Positions 25,257-34,581 of a stretch of 64,000 nt of DNA are shown here, piece after piece (position 1 is the stretch's first letter; each line of letters opens with the position of its first letter). The stretch is taken from NCBI RefSeq assembly GCF_036825535.1, contig NZ_CP098812.1, forward strand, positions 3,658,001 to 3,722,000. The letters run 5' to 3'. This DNA comes from Parasalinivibrio latis. Its GTDB lineage: Bacteria > Pseudomonadota > Gammaproteobacteria > Enterobacterales > Vibrionaceae. Under the pieces are notes generated by a model. The model was not told the origin of the DNA, did no database searches, and was given only the letters and a program-made list of their open reading frames with translations. A program made the position numbers and the translations under genes.

Positions 25257-25927
25257 GGCGTTTCCTGCCGGGTTGCCAGCCGGACCAGAAGACGGGACAG
25301 CCGGTCGAGAAACAGGGTATCCATGCTTGGCTGGAAATGGCCGCCATCATCACTGGCAAATGCCAGTACGCCGAGCTCCTTGCCCTGCAAAAGAGGGATC
25401 AGGGCATAACTCCCTAACTGAGGGGCGTTGGCAAAAAAATGCTCACCCTCAGCCTGGCGCAGGCGGCCAAGGTAACAGTGGTTACCGGCAAAATGGTTGG
25501 CACGCAGGGATTCAAAGCGTTTGCGATCCAGGCTTCTTGCACCGTCAGCATCAAAAAGACGCAGGCTTACCCTGAGCTTGAGGGCGGCAGCGAGTTTGTT
25601 GAGAGCGGCTTCTGCTGCTTCCAAGGTCTCCGCATCCATCACCGCCAGTTCACACTCAGTGAAGTGACGGAACAGCAATTCATTACGGCTGGCCTGGGAC
25701 ATCAATGTGGTAATGTCCTCCTCCAGATCGCGGATACGATCGCGGAGCCGGGTCATCTGGATTTCCACCAGGGAAACCGAGCCACGCTCTTCGTGGGGAA
25801 TACGCAACTGCGCCAGCAACTCAGGCTGGCGCAGGAAAAAGTCGGGATTCTCGCGGAGAAAGGCGGCTACCGTCTCTTCATTGAGAGGAACCGTCTCCAA
25901 CTCTCCGTACTGGCTGATATCCGTCAT
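25253..25927 (-). CDS. yigA: DUF484 family protein YigA
   Basis: 224-residue DUF484 protein. The N-terminal segment VAAFLRENPDFFLRQPELLAQLRIPHEERGSVSLVE is the family signature; the C-terminal two thirds form a GAF-like domain (LGSYALIPLLQGKELGVLAFAS). Function unknown; a GAF fold suggests ligand binding, but no ligand is known to me. It overlaps dapF (upstream) and xerC (downstream) by 4 bp each, as part of the tight dapF-yigA-xerC cluster. Confidence 0.92.
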   Translation of the reverse strand: MTDISQYGELETVPLNEETVAAFLRENPDFFLRQPELLAQLRIPHEERGSVSLVEIQMTRLRDRIRDLEEDITTLMSQASRNELLFRHFTECELAVMDAETLEAAEAALNKLAAALKLRVSLRLFDADGARSLDRKRFESLRANHFAGNHCYLGRLRQAEGEHFFANAPQLGSYALIPLLQGKELGVLAFASDDGGHFQPSMDTLFLDRLSRLLVRLATRQETP

Positions 25928-26754
25928 AGTGTCAGTTGTCCGTCAAATACATGGGTTGCGGGCCCGGTCATGTAAAGCGGCTTACCCGGCCCCTGCCACT
26001 GGATCTGCAAATCGCCGCCCGGCAGGGTAACTTTCACATCGCTGTCCAGGATCCCCTGGACAATACCGATAGCCACAGCGCCACAGGCACCGCTGCCGCA
26101 TGCCTGGGTCTCCCCGGCGCCACGCTCATATACCCGAAGTTTAACCGCTTTTCGCGAAATTACCTGCATGAAGCCGACATTTACCCGTTCAGGGAAGCGT
26201 TCATGGCTCTCAACCAGGGGGCCAAGGCCCTCCACATCCGCAATGTCAACGTCATCAACCACGGTAACACAATGGGGGTTGCCCATACTTACCGCACCGA
26301 CCAGCAAGGTACGGTCACCTGCCGGCAGCAGGTAGGTTTTCTCCTCGCTGTTGGCACGGAACGGGATCTTGCCCGGGGTGAAAACCGGCTCTCCCATATT
26401 GACCCGTACCTGGTTGTCTTCGTTGACCTTGAGGGTCATGCGGCCGGCCGAGGTGGTCACCACAATGCTATGTTTGTTGGTCAGCCCTTTCAGGCGGACA
26501 AAGCGGGCAAAGCAGCGTGCGCCATTGCCGCACTGTGCCACTTCACTGCCGTCGGCATTGAAAATCCGGTAGTGGAAATCGGCGTCCGGGTCATAAGGCG
26601 GCTCAACCAGTAACATCTGGTCAAAGCCCACCCCCTGATGACGGTCGGCCAGGCGCTTTATCATCTCTTTCGAGAAGAAAGCATTTTGAGTCACACAGTC
26701 AACAACAACAAAGTCGTTACCAAGACCGTGCATTTTGGAAAATTGAACCTGCAT
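25924..26754 (-). CDS. dapF: Diaminopimelate epimerase
   Basis: Converts LL- to meso-diaminopimelate for lysine and peptidoglycan synthesis; cofactor-independent. The 276 residues give two symmetrical halves, each with one catalytic cysteine: VAQCGNGARC and TQACGSGACG. FSKMHGLGNDFVVVD is the conserved start and GNPHCVTVV the central motif. It starts nine bases after the lysA stop; lysA encodes the next enzyme of the pathway. Confidence 0.97.
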   Translation of the reverse strand: MQVQFSKMHGLGNDFVVVDCVTQNAFFSKEMIKRLADRHQGVGFDQMLLVEPPYDPDADFHYRIFNADGSEVAQCGNGARCFARFVRLKGLTNKHSIVVTTSAGRMTLKVNEDNQVRVNMGEPVFTPGKIPFRANSEEKTYLLPAGDRTLLVGAVSMGNPHCVTVVDDVDIADVEGLGPLVESHERFPERVNVGFMQVISRKAVKLRVYERGAGETQACGSGACGAVAIGIVQGILDSDVKVTLPGGDLQIQWQGPGKPLYMTGPATHVFDGQLTL

Positions 26755-26763
26755 CCGACCTCT

Positions 26764-28017
26764 TTATTCCGGAATAATGCTTTCCTGTTGCCACAATTGT
26801 GACAGTTCTTCACGCTGGCGGATCACGTGTACTTTATCGCCGTCCACCAGCAACTCTGCCGCCCTGCAGCGGGAGTTATAGTTGGACGACATTGCAAAGC
26901 CATAGGCACCAGACGATCGCACGGCCAGCAGGTCGCCCTGCTCCAGGACCAATGCCCGGTCCTTACCGAGAAAATCACCGGTTTCACACACCGGGCCAAC
27001 CAGATCGTAGATCTGCGGCTCTCCTTCACGGGGGGCAACCGGAACAATGTCCTGCCAGGCCTGGTAGAGTGCCGGGCGCATCAGGTCATTCATTGCTGCA
27101 TCGATAATGGCAAAGTTCTTGTGTTCGTTGTATTTGAGGAACTCCACCCGGGTCAGCAACACACCTGCATTGGCTGCAATTGCACGTCCCGGTTCAAAAA
27201 CCAGTTCCAGCGTGGGATGGTCTTTCAGGCGGCCAAGCAGCGCACTGGCATAGTCCGCGGGCAGTGGCGGCTGCTCATCACTGTAGGTCACCCCCAGCCC
27301 GCCACCTACATCAAGATGGCGGATCTCAATGCCCTTGCCCTCAAGGGTTTCAATCAACGCCAACAGACGGTCAGTGGATTCAACGAAAGGGCCGAGCTCT
27401 GTCAGCTGGGAACCGATGTGACAGTCGATACCACACACTTCAAGGTTTGGCAGGCTGGCTGCATAGCCGTAGACTTCTTCCGCCCGGTCGAACGCAATAC
27501 CGAATTTGTTCTCTTTCAGCCCGGTCGATATATAAGGGTGGGTTTTGGCATCTACATCCGGGTTAATACGCAGGGACACCGGCGCCGTCAGGTTCATATC
27601 CCCGGCCACCTGGTTGAGGCGGTCAAGCTCAGGTTCAGATTCCACATTGAAACACTTGATGCCAACGGACAGCGCACGGCGCATTTCTGCTGCCGTTTTC
27701 CCTACACCGGAGAAAACCACTTTGGCCGGATCGCCCCCAGCGGCCAGCACGCGTTCCAATTCTCCCTGGGAGACGATATCAAAACCTGAACCCAAGCGGG
27801 CCAGCACATTCAGCACGCCGATATTGGAGTTGGCTTTCACCGCATAGCAAATAAGGTGCGGGTGATCGGTCACCGCATTGTCGAAGGCATGCCAGTGGCG
27901 TTCCAGCGTCGCGCGAGAATAGACATAAAGGGGCGTGCCGTACTGCTCGGCCAGTGATGAGAGTGCAACGTCTTCAGCAAAGAGTTCGCCACTTTCCTGA
28001 TAATTAAAATAGTCCAA
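26764..28017 (-). CDS. lysA: Diaminopimelate decarboxylase
   Basis: PLP enzyme that makes lysine from meso-diaminopimelate. In 417 residues it has the PLP-lysine motif ICYAVKANSN (Lys about 61), HIGSQ, the glycine loop DVGGGLGV, PGRAIAANAG and the substrate cysteine motif GPVCETGDFLGKDR. Directly followed by dapF, so epimerase and decarboxylase are made together. No lysine riboswitch was found upstream; the gap to lptM is about 75 bases. Confidence 0.97.
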   Translation of the reverse strand: MDYFNYQESGELFAEDVALSSLAEQYGTPLYVYSRATLERHWHAFDNAVTDHPHLICYAVKANSNIGVLNVLARLGSGFDIVSQGELERVLAAGGDPAKVVFSGVGKTAAEMRRALSVGIKCFNVESEPELDRLNQVAGDMNLTAPVSLRINPDVDAKTHPYISTGLKENKFGIAFDRAEEVYGYAASLPNLEVCGIDCHIGSQLTELGPFVESTDRLLALIETLEGKGIEIRHLDVGGGLGVTYSDEQPPLPADYASALLGRLKDHPTLELVFEPGRAIAANAGVLLTRVEFLKYNEHKNFAIIDAAMNDLMRPALYQAWQDIVPVAPREGEPQIYDLVGPVCETGDFLGKDRALVLEQGDLLAVRSSGAYGFAMSSNYNSRCRAAELLVDGDKVHVIRQREELSQLWQQESIIPE

Positions 28018-28091
28018 TGTAGTGCCTTCCCTGATAAATCTGTTTTAAATGGCTGAAATTACATAAGTTAGCCTTGGGGCAATCACAACCG

Positions 28092-28247
28092 CTAGGGTTG
28101 TGGTTGCTCTTGCGGCTGATCTTGCGGCGGCTGTTCATGTGGATAGTACAGCGGGCCTTGCTGTCCACAGCCGGAAAGCAGGGTTGATCCTGCCAGTAGT
28201 GCCATCAGAAAAATACATTTACGCATAGTATTGCCAGTGATAAACAT
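28092..28247 (-). CDS. lptM: LPS translocon maturation lipoprotein LptM (YifL)
   Basis: Small outer-membrane lipoprotein that assists maturation of the LptD-LptE translocon. The 51-residue precursor has a signal peptide ending in the lipobox LLSGC, then the family sequence GCGQQGPLYYPHEQPP and a proline/glutamine-rich tail. I chose the ATG at 28247 because GAGGGC lies seven bases before it; an internal ATG at 28226 would also leave a signal peptide but lacks a ribosome-binding site. Order lptM-lysA-dapF and divergent cyaY are standard. Confidence 0.9.
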   Translation of the reverse strand: MFITGNTMRKCIFLMALLAGSTLLSGCGQQGPLYYPHEQPPQDQPQEQPQP

Positions 28248-28301
28248 AGCGATGCCCTCTATAATCGCACCAAGAAATTGAAAAGCAATAGGACGCAAGG
28301 G

Positions 28302-28613
28302 ATGAACAGCGCTGAATACCACGAGAAAGTCGAAGAAGTCTTTTCTGCCATCGAAGAAGGCATTGATGAGTCCGGTGCAGATGTTGACTACGAAACCTCA
28401 GGCAACGTACTGACCCTGGAGTTCGACGACCGCAGCCAAATCATCATTAACAAGCAGGAAGCCATGTCTGAAATCTGGCTGGCATCCCGCAGTGGCGGTT
28501 ACCACTGCAGCTGGAAGGATGGCGACTGGCGTTGCAGCAAAACCGGCCTGACGTTTATGGATCTGGTTAAACGTGAATGCAGCCTGCATGCAGGTGAAGA
28601 GGTGGACTGGTAA
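28302..28613 (+). CDS. cyaY: Frataxin-like iron-sulfur assembly protein CyaY
   Basis: Bacterial frataxin that binds iron and modulates IscS activity in Fe-S cluster assembly. The 103-residue protein has the acidic first helix (EYHEKVEEVFSAIEEGIDESGADVDYE), the beta-sheet core (NVLTLEFDDRSQIIINKQEAMSEIWLAS) and the GGYHCSW segment. I chose the ATG at 28302, with AGGA eight bases before it. Divergent from lptM and convergent with cyaA. Confidence 0.96.
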   Translation: MNSAEYHEKVEEVFSAIEEGIDESGADVDYETSGNVLTLEFDDRSQIIINKQEAMSEIWLASRSGGYHCSWKDGDWRCSKTGLTFMDLVKRECSLHAGEEVDW

Positions 28614-28633
28614 ATCCCAGCCACAGGATCGAT

Positions 28634-28658
28634 AAAGGCCGGGTATCCGGCCTTTTCA
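28634..28658. terminator. cyaY terminator
   Basis: Stem AAAGGCCGG (28634-28642) with CCGGCCTTT (28647-28655), loop GTAT, then TTTTC on the plus strand; the A residues on the other side may allow some termination of cyaA as well. Confidence 0.82.
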
Positions 28659-28722
28659 CTTTCTGTGCCTAAAGGCAGTGATACCCATTGGATTGTTTCG
28701 CTGGTCATTGTGACCGGATGCA

Positions 28723-31293
28723 TTACTTAAATGAGTGCATCATGGTCGCCGCACTGGTTTCCGGGCGGCGTGGCAGACGCTCACTTTTGTAAGGGATCAC
28801 CTGGGCACTGCCGGTATCGGTATGCACGATATCGTAAAACTGTGGCAGGTTGAAGTTCACGCTGTGTGAGTTGGTGTAGCTCAGCCGGTCCTGTGCAGAC
28901 GTGTAGAAATGGCTCAGGCTCTGCACCATTTCATCTTTGTTGCAGCTGTGCTGGCGGTACACTTCCACCCGGTTGTTCTCATCCAGGATATAGATATTGA
29001 GCCCACTCTCCGCGCTTTCGAAGAAGAACTGGATAAGCCCTTCACTGGCATAGGCATCCACGATCTCCGGCGGGTGGATCATCTCATCTTTGTCGAGGAA
29101 CAGCAGCGGCGAGCCGGTCAGCTTGTTGGTGGAAATACAGCGGTAGAACTCCACTGAGTTTTCCAGCTTCTGTACCGATACTCCCCGGCGCTCGAAGAAC
29201 AGGCCATAGGTCTGGGCACCAATCTTCAATGCCTTGAAACGGCGGCGCTTTTCCAGCTCTATCGGCTTAAGGCGCATCTCGATACACTCGGCAACCAGCT
29301 GGTAAACCAGGTTACGGATAAGCCCGCGCATTTTCTTGGAGTAGCAGAACACATCCACCGATTCAGGCGGTATCGCATCCTGGTGCATCTTGCCCAGCAT
29401 GGTCTTCAGCGCATCCAGCATTGCCCCTTCACCGCTGAAGTGCAGCGTACGGATCTCATTCCACGAATTGCGGTAAACCAGATCCACACTGCCGACCAGG
29501 CAGTCCTGGTCTTCGCCGTAACTGAAAATGTCACTGTTCTTGAAATCAAAGCGCAGTGAATTCTGGCGAAGGCGCACTGTCGGGTCATCTTCCAGGTTGA
29601 CATAAAGTGCCAACTGACGGATTTCACACGGGCTTGCCAGTGCCTGCGGACTTGGTTTAGGGCGCAGTATAGAGAAGGTATTGCGGATGTCACTGACCAG
29701 CTGGTAGAGCTTGTCGAGGTCAACATCTGCATCCCGGACCACGGTATGCAACTGAGTCGATTCTGTCAGCAGTCCGTTAAAGAACGCCCATGCAACCAGC
29801 TTTGACAGGTAGCGGTTATGTTCAAGCGGGGAACGCCCGATAATATCGACCGGCTTCAGTGACTGCTTGTAAAGGTACCAGCCCGCCGGGTTGGTACGCC
29901 CTTCCGGCACCTGGATAAAAGACAGGTCCGGTTCATGGAGATCGGGGGAGATCTGTGGGTTAAGCAGAGTTACCTTACCCGGCAGTACCTCAAAGGCAGC
30001 ATAGAGCTTACGGGCCAGGATACTGATGTCTTCCGGGCTGATGGCGGAGGTGATGTCATTGCGGCGCGCAAACCGGATAAGGTTGCGGTAGCTCAGCATC
30101 AGGGCATCAAGCAGCTCGTTGTGCATCACCTTGACGTCTTCGACCTTCCAGTGGCGACGGCTGTCGAGCAATTTGAGCTCATCTTCCGACCAGCCCCACT
30201 CCACGGTCAGCTCTTTCAGCACATCGCGACGCCAGGGCACGGTTTCACCGGTTGGCTTGCGGGAAAGCTTCTCGTGGGTTTTGAGGTAGAAGCAGCGGCG
30301 TACCAGCTCAAGGCGGCGTTCATCACCGATCATCTGGAGATAGCGTGTCACTTTCTCCAGCATCAGGTAATAGGCGTCACAGTGGTAATCTTCCAGGCTG
30401 CCGGCAAAGAAGCGGCGTTTGCCGTCAACACTCAGGAGCTGCGTATTCGGGTATTCCCAGGAATAGGCTTCCAGCAGAATCGCCTTAAGCACTGACTTGT
30501 ATGGTGAATCAATGCTTTTATACAGCTGCCAGAGGCTGGCACCGAAGTACTCTTCTGCCGGGATATTTGGCAAGCCGCCAAAATCAATCCAGTCATCCCG
30601 GTTGAGCGAACCGGCTTCACAAAGCTGCTCGACATATTCGTCGTAGCAGGCTTCCATCTCTGGCGGCACCATGTACCACAACAGATGGAGACCCGCGAGG
30701 TGTACCGCTGAACGGTAGAATTCGTCCAACAGCAACCAATGCTGGCTGGAACCACAGTTATCACCGGTCATTGCCTGGGCAAGGTTGTGGCGGAAACGGT
30801 TTTCACACACCACAAAGAAGTTAACTTCTACCCCTTTCGAAAGCGCCCAGTCAGAAGCAAGTGAACACTTACTTTCCAACGCATCACGTGCATCGGAATC
30901 CATCCATTCCCGCACACACACCCAGACATCCAGGTCACTGGTCTGGCTTTGGCCAAGCGAACCGGTACTGCCCATGGAAAACAATCCCATGATCGGGCAC
31001 TGTTCGCGGGTAAGGGTTAGTTGTGGGATGGAGATATGGCCGGAAGTCAGGGCACTGTCGGCAATGAAATCGAGCTGGGCCGGCGTCGGGGAATAGTCGG
31101 CAATACCTTGAGGAACGGAACCGTCCAGGTAACCGGGAATCGCCGGGTGGTTGTAATGCAGAAGCACCGGCAAAATGTCAAAAACCCTTAACGCCTGGGT
31201 GCTCAGCGCAGCTCGGGCGCGCTCGGCTCTCAGCCTGTTAAAGGTTTGTATCTGTTGAAACTGCTGCTTGAAATAGTCTTGCAAGTTAAGCAC
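28723..31293 (-). CDS. cyaA: Class I adenylate cyclase
   Basis: Makes cAMP, the CRP co-activator, under control of the PTS glucose enzyme IIA. The 856-residue protein matches E. coli CyaA in length and layout: an N-terminal catalytic domain with the nucleotidyltransferase signature GSTGSLGQSQTSDLDVWVCV and a C-terminal glucose-responsive domain. The start is a GTG at 31293 without a strong ribosome-binding site; E. coli cyaA also uses a weak start (TTG), which keeps synthesis low. Divergent from hemCDXY, with a strong CRP site between them. Confidence 0.96.
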   Translation of the reverse strand: MLNLQDYFKQQFQQIQTFNRLRAERARAALSTQALRVFDILPVLLHYNHPAIPGYLDGSVPQGIADYSPTPAQLDFIADSALTSGHISIPQLTLTREQCPIMGLFSMGSTGSLGQSQTSDLDVWVCVREWMDSDARDALESKCSLASDWALSKGVEVNFFVVCENRFRHNLAQAMTGDNCGSSQHWLLLDEFYRSAVHLAGLHLLWYMVPPEMEACYDEYVEQLCEAGSLNRDDWIDFGGLPNIPAEEYFGASLWQLYKSIDSPYKSVLKAILLEAYSWEYPNTQLLSVDGKRRFFAGSLEDYHCDAYYLMLEKVTRYLQMIGDERRLELVRRCFYLKTHEKLSRKPTGETVPWRRDVLKELTVEWGWSEDELKLLDSRRHWKVEDVKVMHNELLDALMLSYRNLIRFARRNDITSAISPEDISILARKLYAAFEVLPGKVTLLNPQISPDLHEPDLSFIQVPEGRTNPAGWYLYKQSLKPVDIIGRSPLEHNRYLSKLVAWAFFNGLLTESTQLHTVVRDADVDLDKLYQLVSDIRNTFSILRPKPSPQALASPCEIRQLALYVNLEDDPTVRLRQNSLRFDFKNSDIFSYGEDQDCLVGSVDLVYRNSWNEIRTLHFSGEGAMLDALKTMLGKMHQDAIPPESVDVFCYSKKMRGLIRNLVYQLVAECIEMRLKPIELEKRRRFKALKIGAQTYGLFFERRGVSVQKLENSVEFYRCISTNKLTGSPLLFLDKDEMIHPPEIVDAYASEGLIQFFFESAESGLNIYILDENNRVEVYRQHSCNKDEMVQSLSHFYTSAQDRLSYTNSHSVNFNLPQFYDIVHTDTGSAQVIPYKSERLPRRPETSAATMMHSFK

Positions 31294-31638
31294 CCAGATA
31301 CGGTGACATCCCTTTCATTGGAAATGGCACCCAGCTCAAAGATTAGGCAATAAAAACGTGATCAGTTTAACAGTTTTTCGCCAAATCGCCAAGAGAGACG
31401 CTTCCATGTGAGCAATGTCTCTCTTTGCTGACTATAAGCGCCTTTGGTCAAAGTCGCAACGTTATTGCTACCTAGATCGCATTATTCATTGGTCTAACAT
31501 TCGGTGAGAGTGATCACATTTTCGTAGCAGTTTCCCTTACACATTATGGGAATTCACCCTTTGATGACGAGGGGTTTGTGACCAAAACGGCTTCCAGTGG
31601 TAGGATTAGCGAAATAGTTCGCCATAACGGATAACAGC
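31294..31638. promoter_or_regulatory. cyaA-hemC divergent promoter region with CRP site
   Basis: 345 bp with no coding frame. A good CRP site lies at 31503-31518: GGTGA-GAGTGA-TCACA, one mismatch from TGTGA-N6-TCACA. A weaker half-conserved site (TGTGA-GCAATG-TCTCT) lies near 31407-31422. CRP binding would allow cAMP feedback on cyaA, as known in E. coli, and may also affect hemC. Confidence 0.75.
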
Positions 31639-32574
31639 ATGACAGATAACCCAATTCGCATTGCGACCCGCCAAAGCCCTCTGGCGCTGTGGCAGGCCAA
31701 TTTTGTAAAGGACGCCCTTGAATCCGCTCACCCAGGACTTGTTGTCGAACTGGTTCCTATGGTGACCAAAGGAGACATCATTCTGGACACACCGCTGGCC
31801 AAAGTTGGCGGAAAAGGGTTGTTTGTTAAAGAACTGGAAGCCGCCATGCTGGACGGCCGGGCAGATCTCGCGGTGCATTCCATGAAGGATGTACCGGTAG
31901 AGTTCCCGGAAGGGCTCGGACTGGTCACCATTTGTGAGCGCGAAGACCCCCGTGATGCCTTTGTTTCCAACAAATACAAAACCCTGGATGAGCTGCCTGA
32001 AGGCTCAGTGGTGGGCACCTCGTCCCTGCGCCGCCAATGCCAGTTGATGGCACTGCGCCCGGATTTGGAAATCAAGTCCCTGCGCGGTAACGTGGGCACC
32101 CGCCTTTCCAAGCTTGATAACGGCGACTACGACGCTATCGTTCTCGCCTCTGCAGGCCTTAAACGCCTGAAGCTGGAAGACCGTATCGCCTCTCTTCTGG
32201 AGCCGGAAGTCAGCCTGCCAGCTGTTGGTCAGGGCGCTGTCGGCATTGAGTGCCGCCTGGATGACCTGCGTGTCCGCACCCTGCTCGAGCCACTGTCCGA
32301 CGCCAATACCACTATTCGCGTACAGTGCGAGCGTGCAATGAACACCCGTCTGGAAGGCGGTTGCCAGGTGCCAATTGGCAGTTACAGCGAAATCCAGGGA
32401 GACAAAATCTGGTTGCGAGCCCTGGTTGGCGAGCCGGATGGCAGCAAAATCGTACGTGGTGAAGTCACCGGTCCGATTGAAAAAGCGGAAGAGTTGGGAA
32501 CTGGCCTGGCAGAACAACTGCTGGCTGAAGGCGCAAAAGAGATACTTGAGCGCCTTTACAACGACGCACCATGA
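31639..32574 (+). CDS. hemC: Porphobilinogen deaminase (hydroxymethylbilane synthase)
   Basis: Links four porphobilinogens into hydroxymethylbilane. The 311 residues show IRIATRQSPLALWQA, VHSMKDVP, TSSLRRQCQL and GNVGTRLSKLDNGDYDAI; the dipyrromethane cofactor cysteine is in LEGGCQVPIG. First gene of hemCDXY, overlapping hemD by 4 bp (ATGA). Confidence 0.97.
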   Translation: MTDNPIRIATRQSPLALWQANFVKDALESAHPGLVVELVPMVTKGDIILDTPLAKVGGKGLFVKELEAAMLDGRADLAVHSMKDVPVEFPEGLGLVTICEREDPRDAFVSNKYKTLDELPEGSVVGTSSLRRQCQLMALRPDLEIKSLRGNVGTRLSKLDNGDYDAIVLASAGLKRLKLEDRIASLLEPEVSLPAVGQGAVGIECRLDDLRVRTLLEPLSDANTTIRVQCERAMNTRLEGGCQVPIGSYSEIQGDKIWLRALVGEPDGSKIVRGEVTGPIEKAEELGTGLAEQLLAEGAKEILERLYNDAP

Positions 32575-33341
32575 CCATCCTGGTCGTCCGCCCCTCCCCG
32601 GATGCAGAAGCCCTGGCCGAACAGTTAGGGCAAGCCGGGTACCGCGCACTTGCCCACCCCCTGTTGACCACGGGGGAAGGGTGCGAGTTTGCTGAAGTCC
32701 CGGCCCGGCTGAAAACGCTGCAACCCGGCGATGCGGTTATTGCAGTCAGCCCCAATGCCGTCAGCTATGCCGCTGACGCTCTCAGGCAAGCAGGGGATTA
32801 CTGGCCAGCAGACATTAACTACTATGCTGTCGGGCAACGGACAGCCAGCGTTTTCGCCCAGGAAACCGGCAGGATGGTGGCATCGCCCAGCAACAGCCAA
32901 ACCAGTGAAGGCCTGCTTGGCCTGCCGGAGCTTGCTTCAATGCAAGGCAGGCGGGTGGTTATTTTGAGGGGGAACGGTGGCCGGGACCTGATTGCCAGAA
33001 CCCTTTCAGAGCGCGGCGCACAGGTGGACTATTGCGAGTGCTATCAACGTATCTGGCTAAGCAATGATTTATCATCCGAGTGCAATCAGTGGCATTCACT
33101 GGGCATCACTACGCTTGTTGTCACCAGTGGGGAGCAGTTGGCTCACCTCTTCAACAATGTGACACCCGAACAGCAACAATGGTTGGTAACCTGCCATTTA
33201 CTCATACCGAGTGCAAGGATCGCCAGCCAGGCAAAACAACTTGGATTTTCACAATTAACCCAGGTTGAAAGCGCAGCCAATACTACGCTTTTCAACACCC
33301 TGCGCGAGTTAATGCATAAAGGGACCATTCATAATGACTGA
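32571..33341 (+). CDS. hemD: Uroporphyrinogen-III synthase
   Basis: Cyclises hydroxymethylbilane to uroporphyrinogen III, the branch point to haem and sirohaem. 256 residues in the bilobed HemD fold; the family is poorly conserved, but ILVVRPSPDAEALAEQL, AVGQRTASVF and VVILRGNGGRDLIARTLSERGAQVDYCECYQR are characteristic. It overlaps hemC by 4 bp and hemX by 8 bp, showing coupled translation. Confidence 0.94.
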   Translation: MTILVVRPSPDAEALAEQLGQAGYRALAHPLLTTGEGCEFAEVPARLKTLQPGDAVIAVSPNAVSYAADALRQAGDYWPADINYYAVGQRTASVFAQETGRMVASPSNSQTSEGLLGLPELASMQGRRVVILRGNGGRDLIARTLSERGAQVDYCECYQRIWLSNDLSSECNQWHSLGITTLVVTSGEQLAHLFNNVTPEQQQWLVTCHLLIPSARIASQAKQLGFSQLTQVESAANTTLFNTLRELMHKGTIHND

Positions 33342-34581
33342 CAAAAAAAATAATCAAGGCAATGCCAACCCTGCTTCCGGCGATGCCCAGACCAAGGATG
33401 CCAAGACCGAAGAGGTAACCGTGAGCAAAGAACAAAGCCCGAAGAATTCTGATAAAACCGGTACCGCCAAAGTGGAAGGCCAGCCTACTGCACCACAAAA
33501 ACCAACTGCGCCGCCAAAAGAAGAGGCAACGCAGCAAAACGAAAAGAAAGGCGGTAACAAACTGGGGGCAATCGCCATTGCTCTGGTGATTGCTCTTGGC
33601 GGGGGTATTTACTACCACGCCCACCAGTACACTACCCAGCAACAGCAGGCCATGGGCGCACTTTCCACGCAAATTTCCCAGCTGCAGTCAGAAATCCAGA
33701 GCAATGAAAAGCAAACCCAGCAGGCTATAGACAACGCGGTTTCCAAGAGCCAGGTCCTGCTAGAGCAACAGGACAAAACCATTGCCAGCCTGCAGCTTGC
33801 ACTGGCGGAGGTTAAAGGCCGACGCCCGAACGACTGGCTGCTGGCTGAAGCGGACTACCTGGTAAAAATGGCCGGACGCAAACTGTGGCTTGAACATGAC
33901 GTACAAAGTGCCACTACCTTAATGGAGTCCGCAGACCAGCGTATCGCCCAGTTGAACGACCCAAGCCTGACACCACTTCGCCGTGCTATGGCTGAGGACA
34001 TCACCACCCTGCGTGCAGTGAAGCTGATAGACCGTGACGGGCTGGTGCTTCGCCTTTCAAGCCTCGAACAGCAGGTTGCCAAGCTTCCGCTGGCCAATGC
34101 CTTGATGCCGGAAGCTGAGCCGGTAGAAGAGCAGCAGGTATCCGGTTCAGTCACTGACTGGAAAACCAATCTGGAAGCATCACTGAAAGACTTTGCAGCC
34201 AACTTTATTACCTACCGCAAGCGTGATGGCAGCGTGACACCGCTGTTAAGCCCGGAGCAGCATTTCTACTTGCAGGAAAACCTCAAGGCCAAACTGGAAA
34301 CCGCCATCCGTGCTGTATACCGCGAGCAGGAGCACCTGTATGCGGAATCACTGGATACGGCGGAGCAGTGGACCAAGGAATTCTTCAACCAGGAGAGCCC
34401 GCAGACCCAGAGCTTCCTCAAGTCACTTGAGCAGTTGAGCAAACAAGACCTCGACGTGGCCTACCCTGAGAAACTCTCATCCCAGAATGTATTGTCTGAC
34501 GTGATCAATGAGCGCCTGCGCCGTGAAGTAGCGCCGGTAGATCAGACCGCGCCAGCAGATAACGGGGAGAGCAAGGCATGA
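33334..34581 (+). CDS. hemX: HemX, membrane-anchored protein of haem operon
   Basis: 415-residue HemX protein, annotated in many genomes as a uroporphyrinogen-III C-methyltransferase though it lacks the SirA/CobA methyltransferase motifs. It has a low-complexity, charged N-terminus rich in Lys, Thr, Glu and Pro (1-75), one membrane segment (about 78-95, LGAIAIALVIALGGGIYY), then a long periplasmic helical region with coiled-coil character (QQQAMGALSTQISQLQSEIQSN). Its role is likely structural or regulatory in haem synthesis. Overlaps hemD and hemY. Confidence 0.92.
   Translation: MTDKKNNQGNANPASGDAQTKDAKTEEVTVSKEQSPKNSDKTGTAKVEGQPTAPQKPTAPPKEEATQQNEKKGGNKLGAIAIALVIALGGGIYYHAHQYTTQQQQAMGALSTQISQLQSEIQSNEKQTQQAIDNAVSKSQVLLEQQDKTIASLQLALAEVKGRRPNDWLLAEADYLVKMAGRKLWLEHDVQSATTLMESADQRIAQLNDPSLTPLRRAMAEDITTLRAVKLIDRDGLVLRLSSLEQQVAKLPLANALMPEAEPVEEQQVSGSVTDWKTNLEASLKDFAANFITYRKRDGSVTPLLSPEQHFYLQENLKAKLETAIRAVYREQEHLYAESLDTAEQWTKEFFNQESPQTQSFLKSLEQLSKQDLDVAYPEKLSSQNVLSDVINERLRREVAPVDQTAPADNGESKA

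Noticed and set aside
26827..27789. Long plus-strand frame (320 codons) opposite lysA
   Set aside because: It is antisense to the well-supported lysA gene, has no ribosome-binding site and no family similarity; such shadows are common in this codon usage. The same holds for the frames at 1173-1829, 21737-22417, 24291-24944 and 47752-48540.
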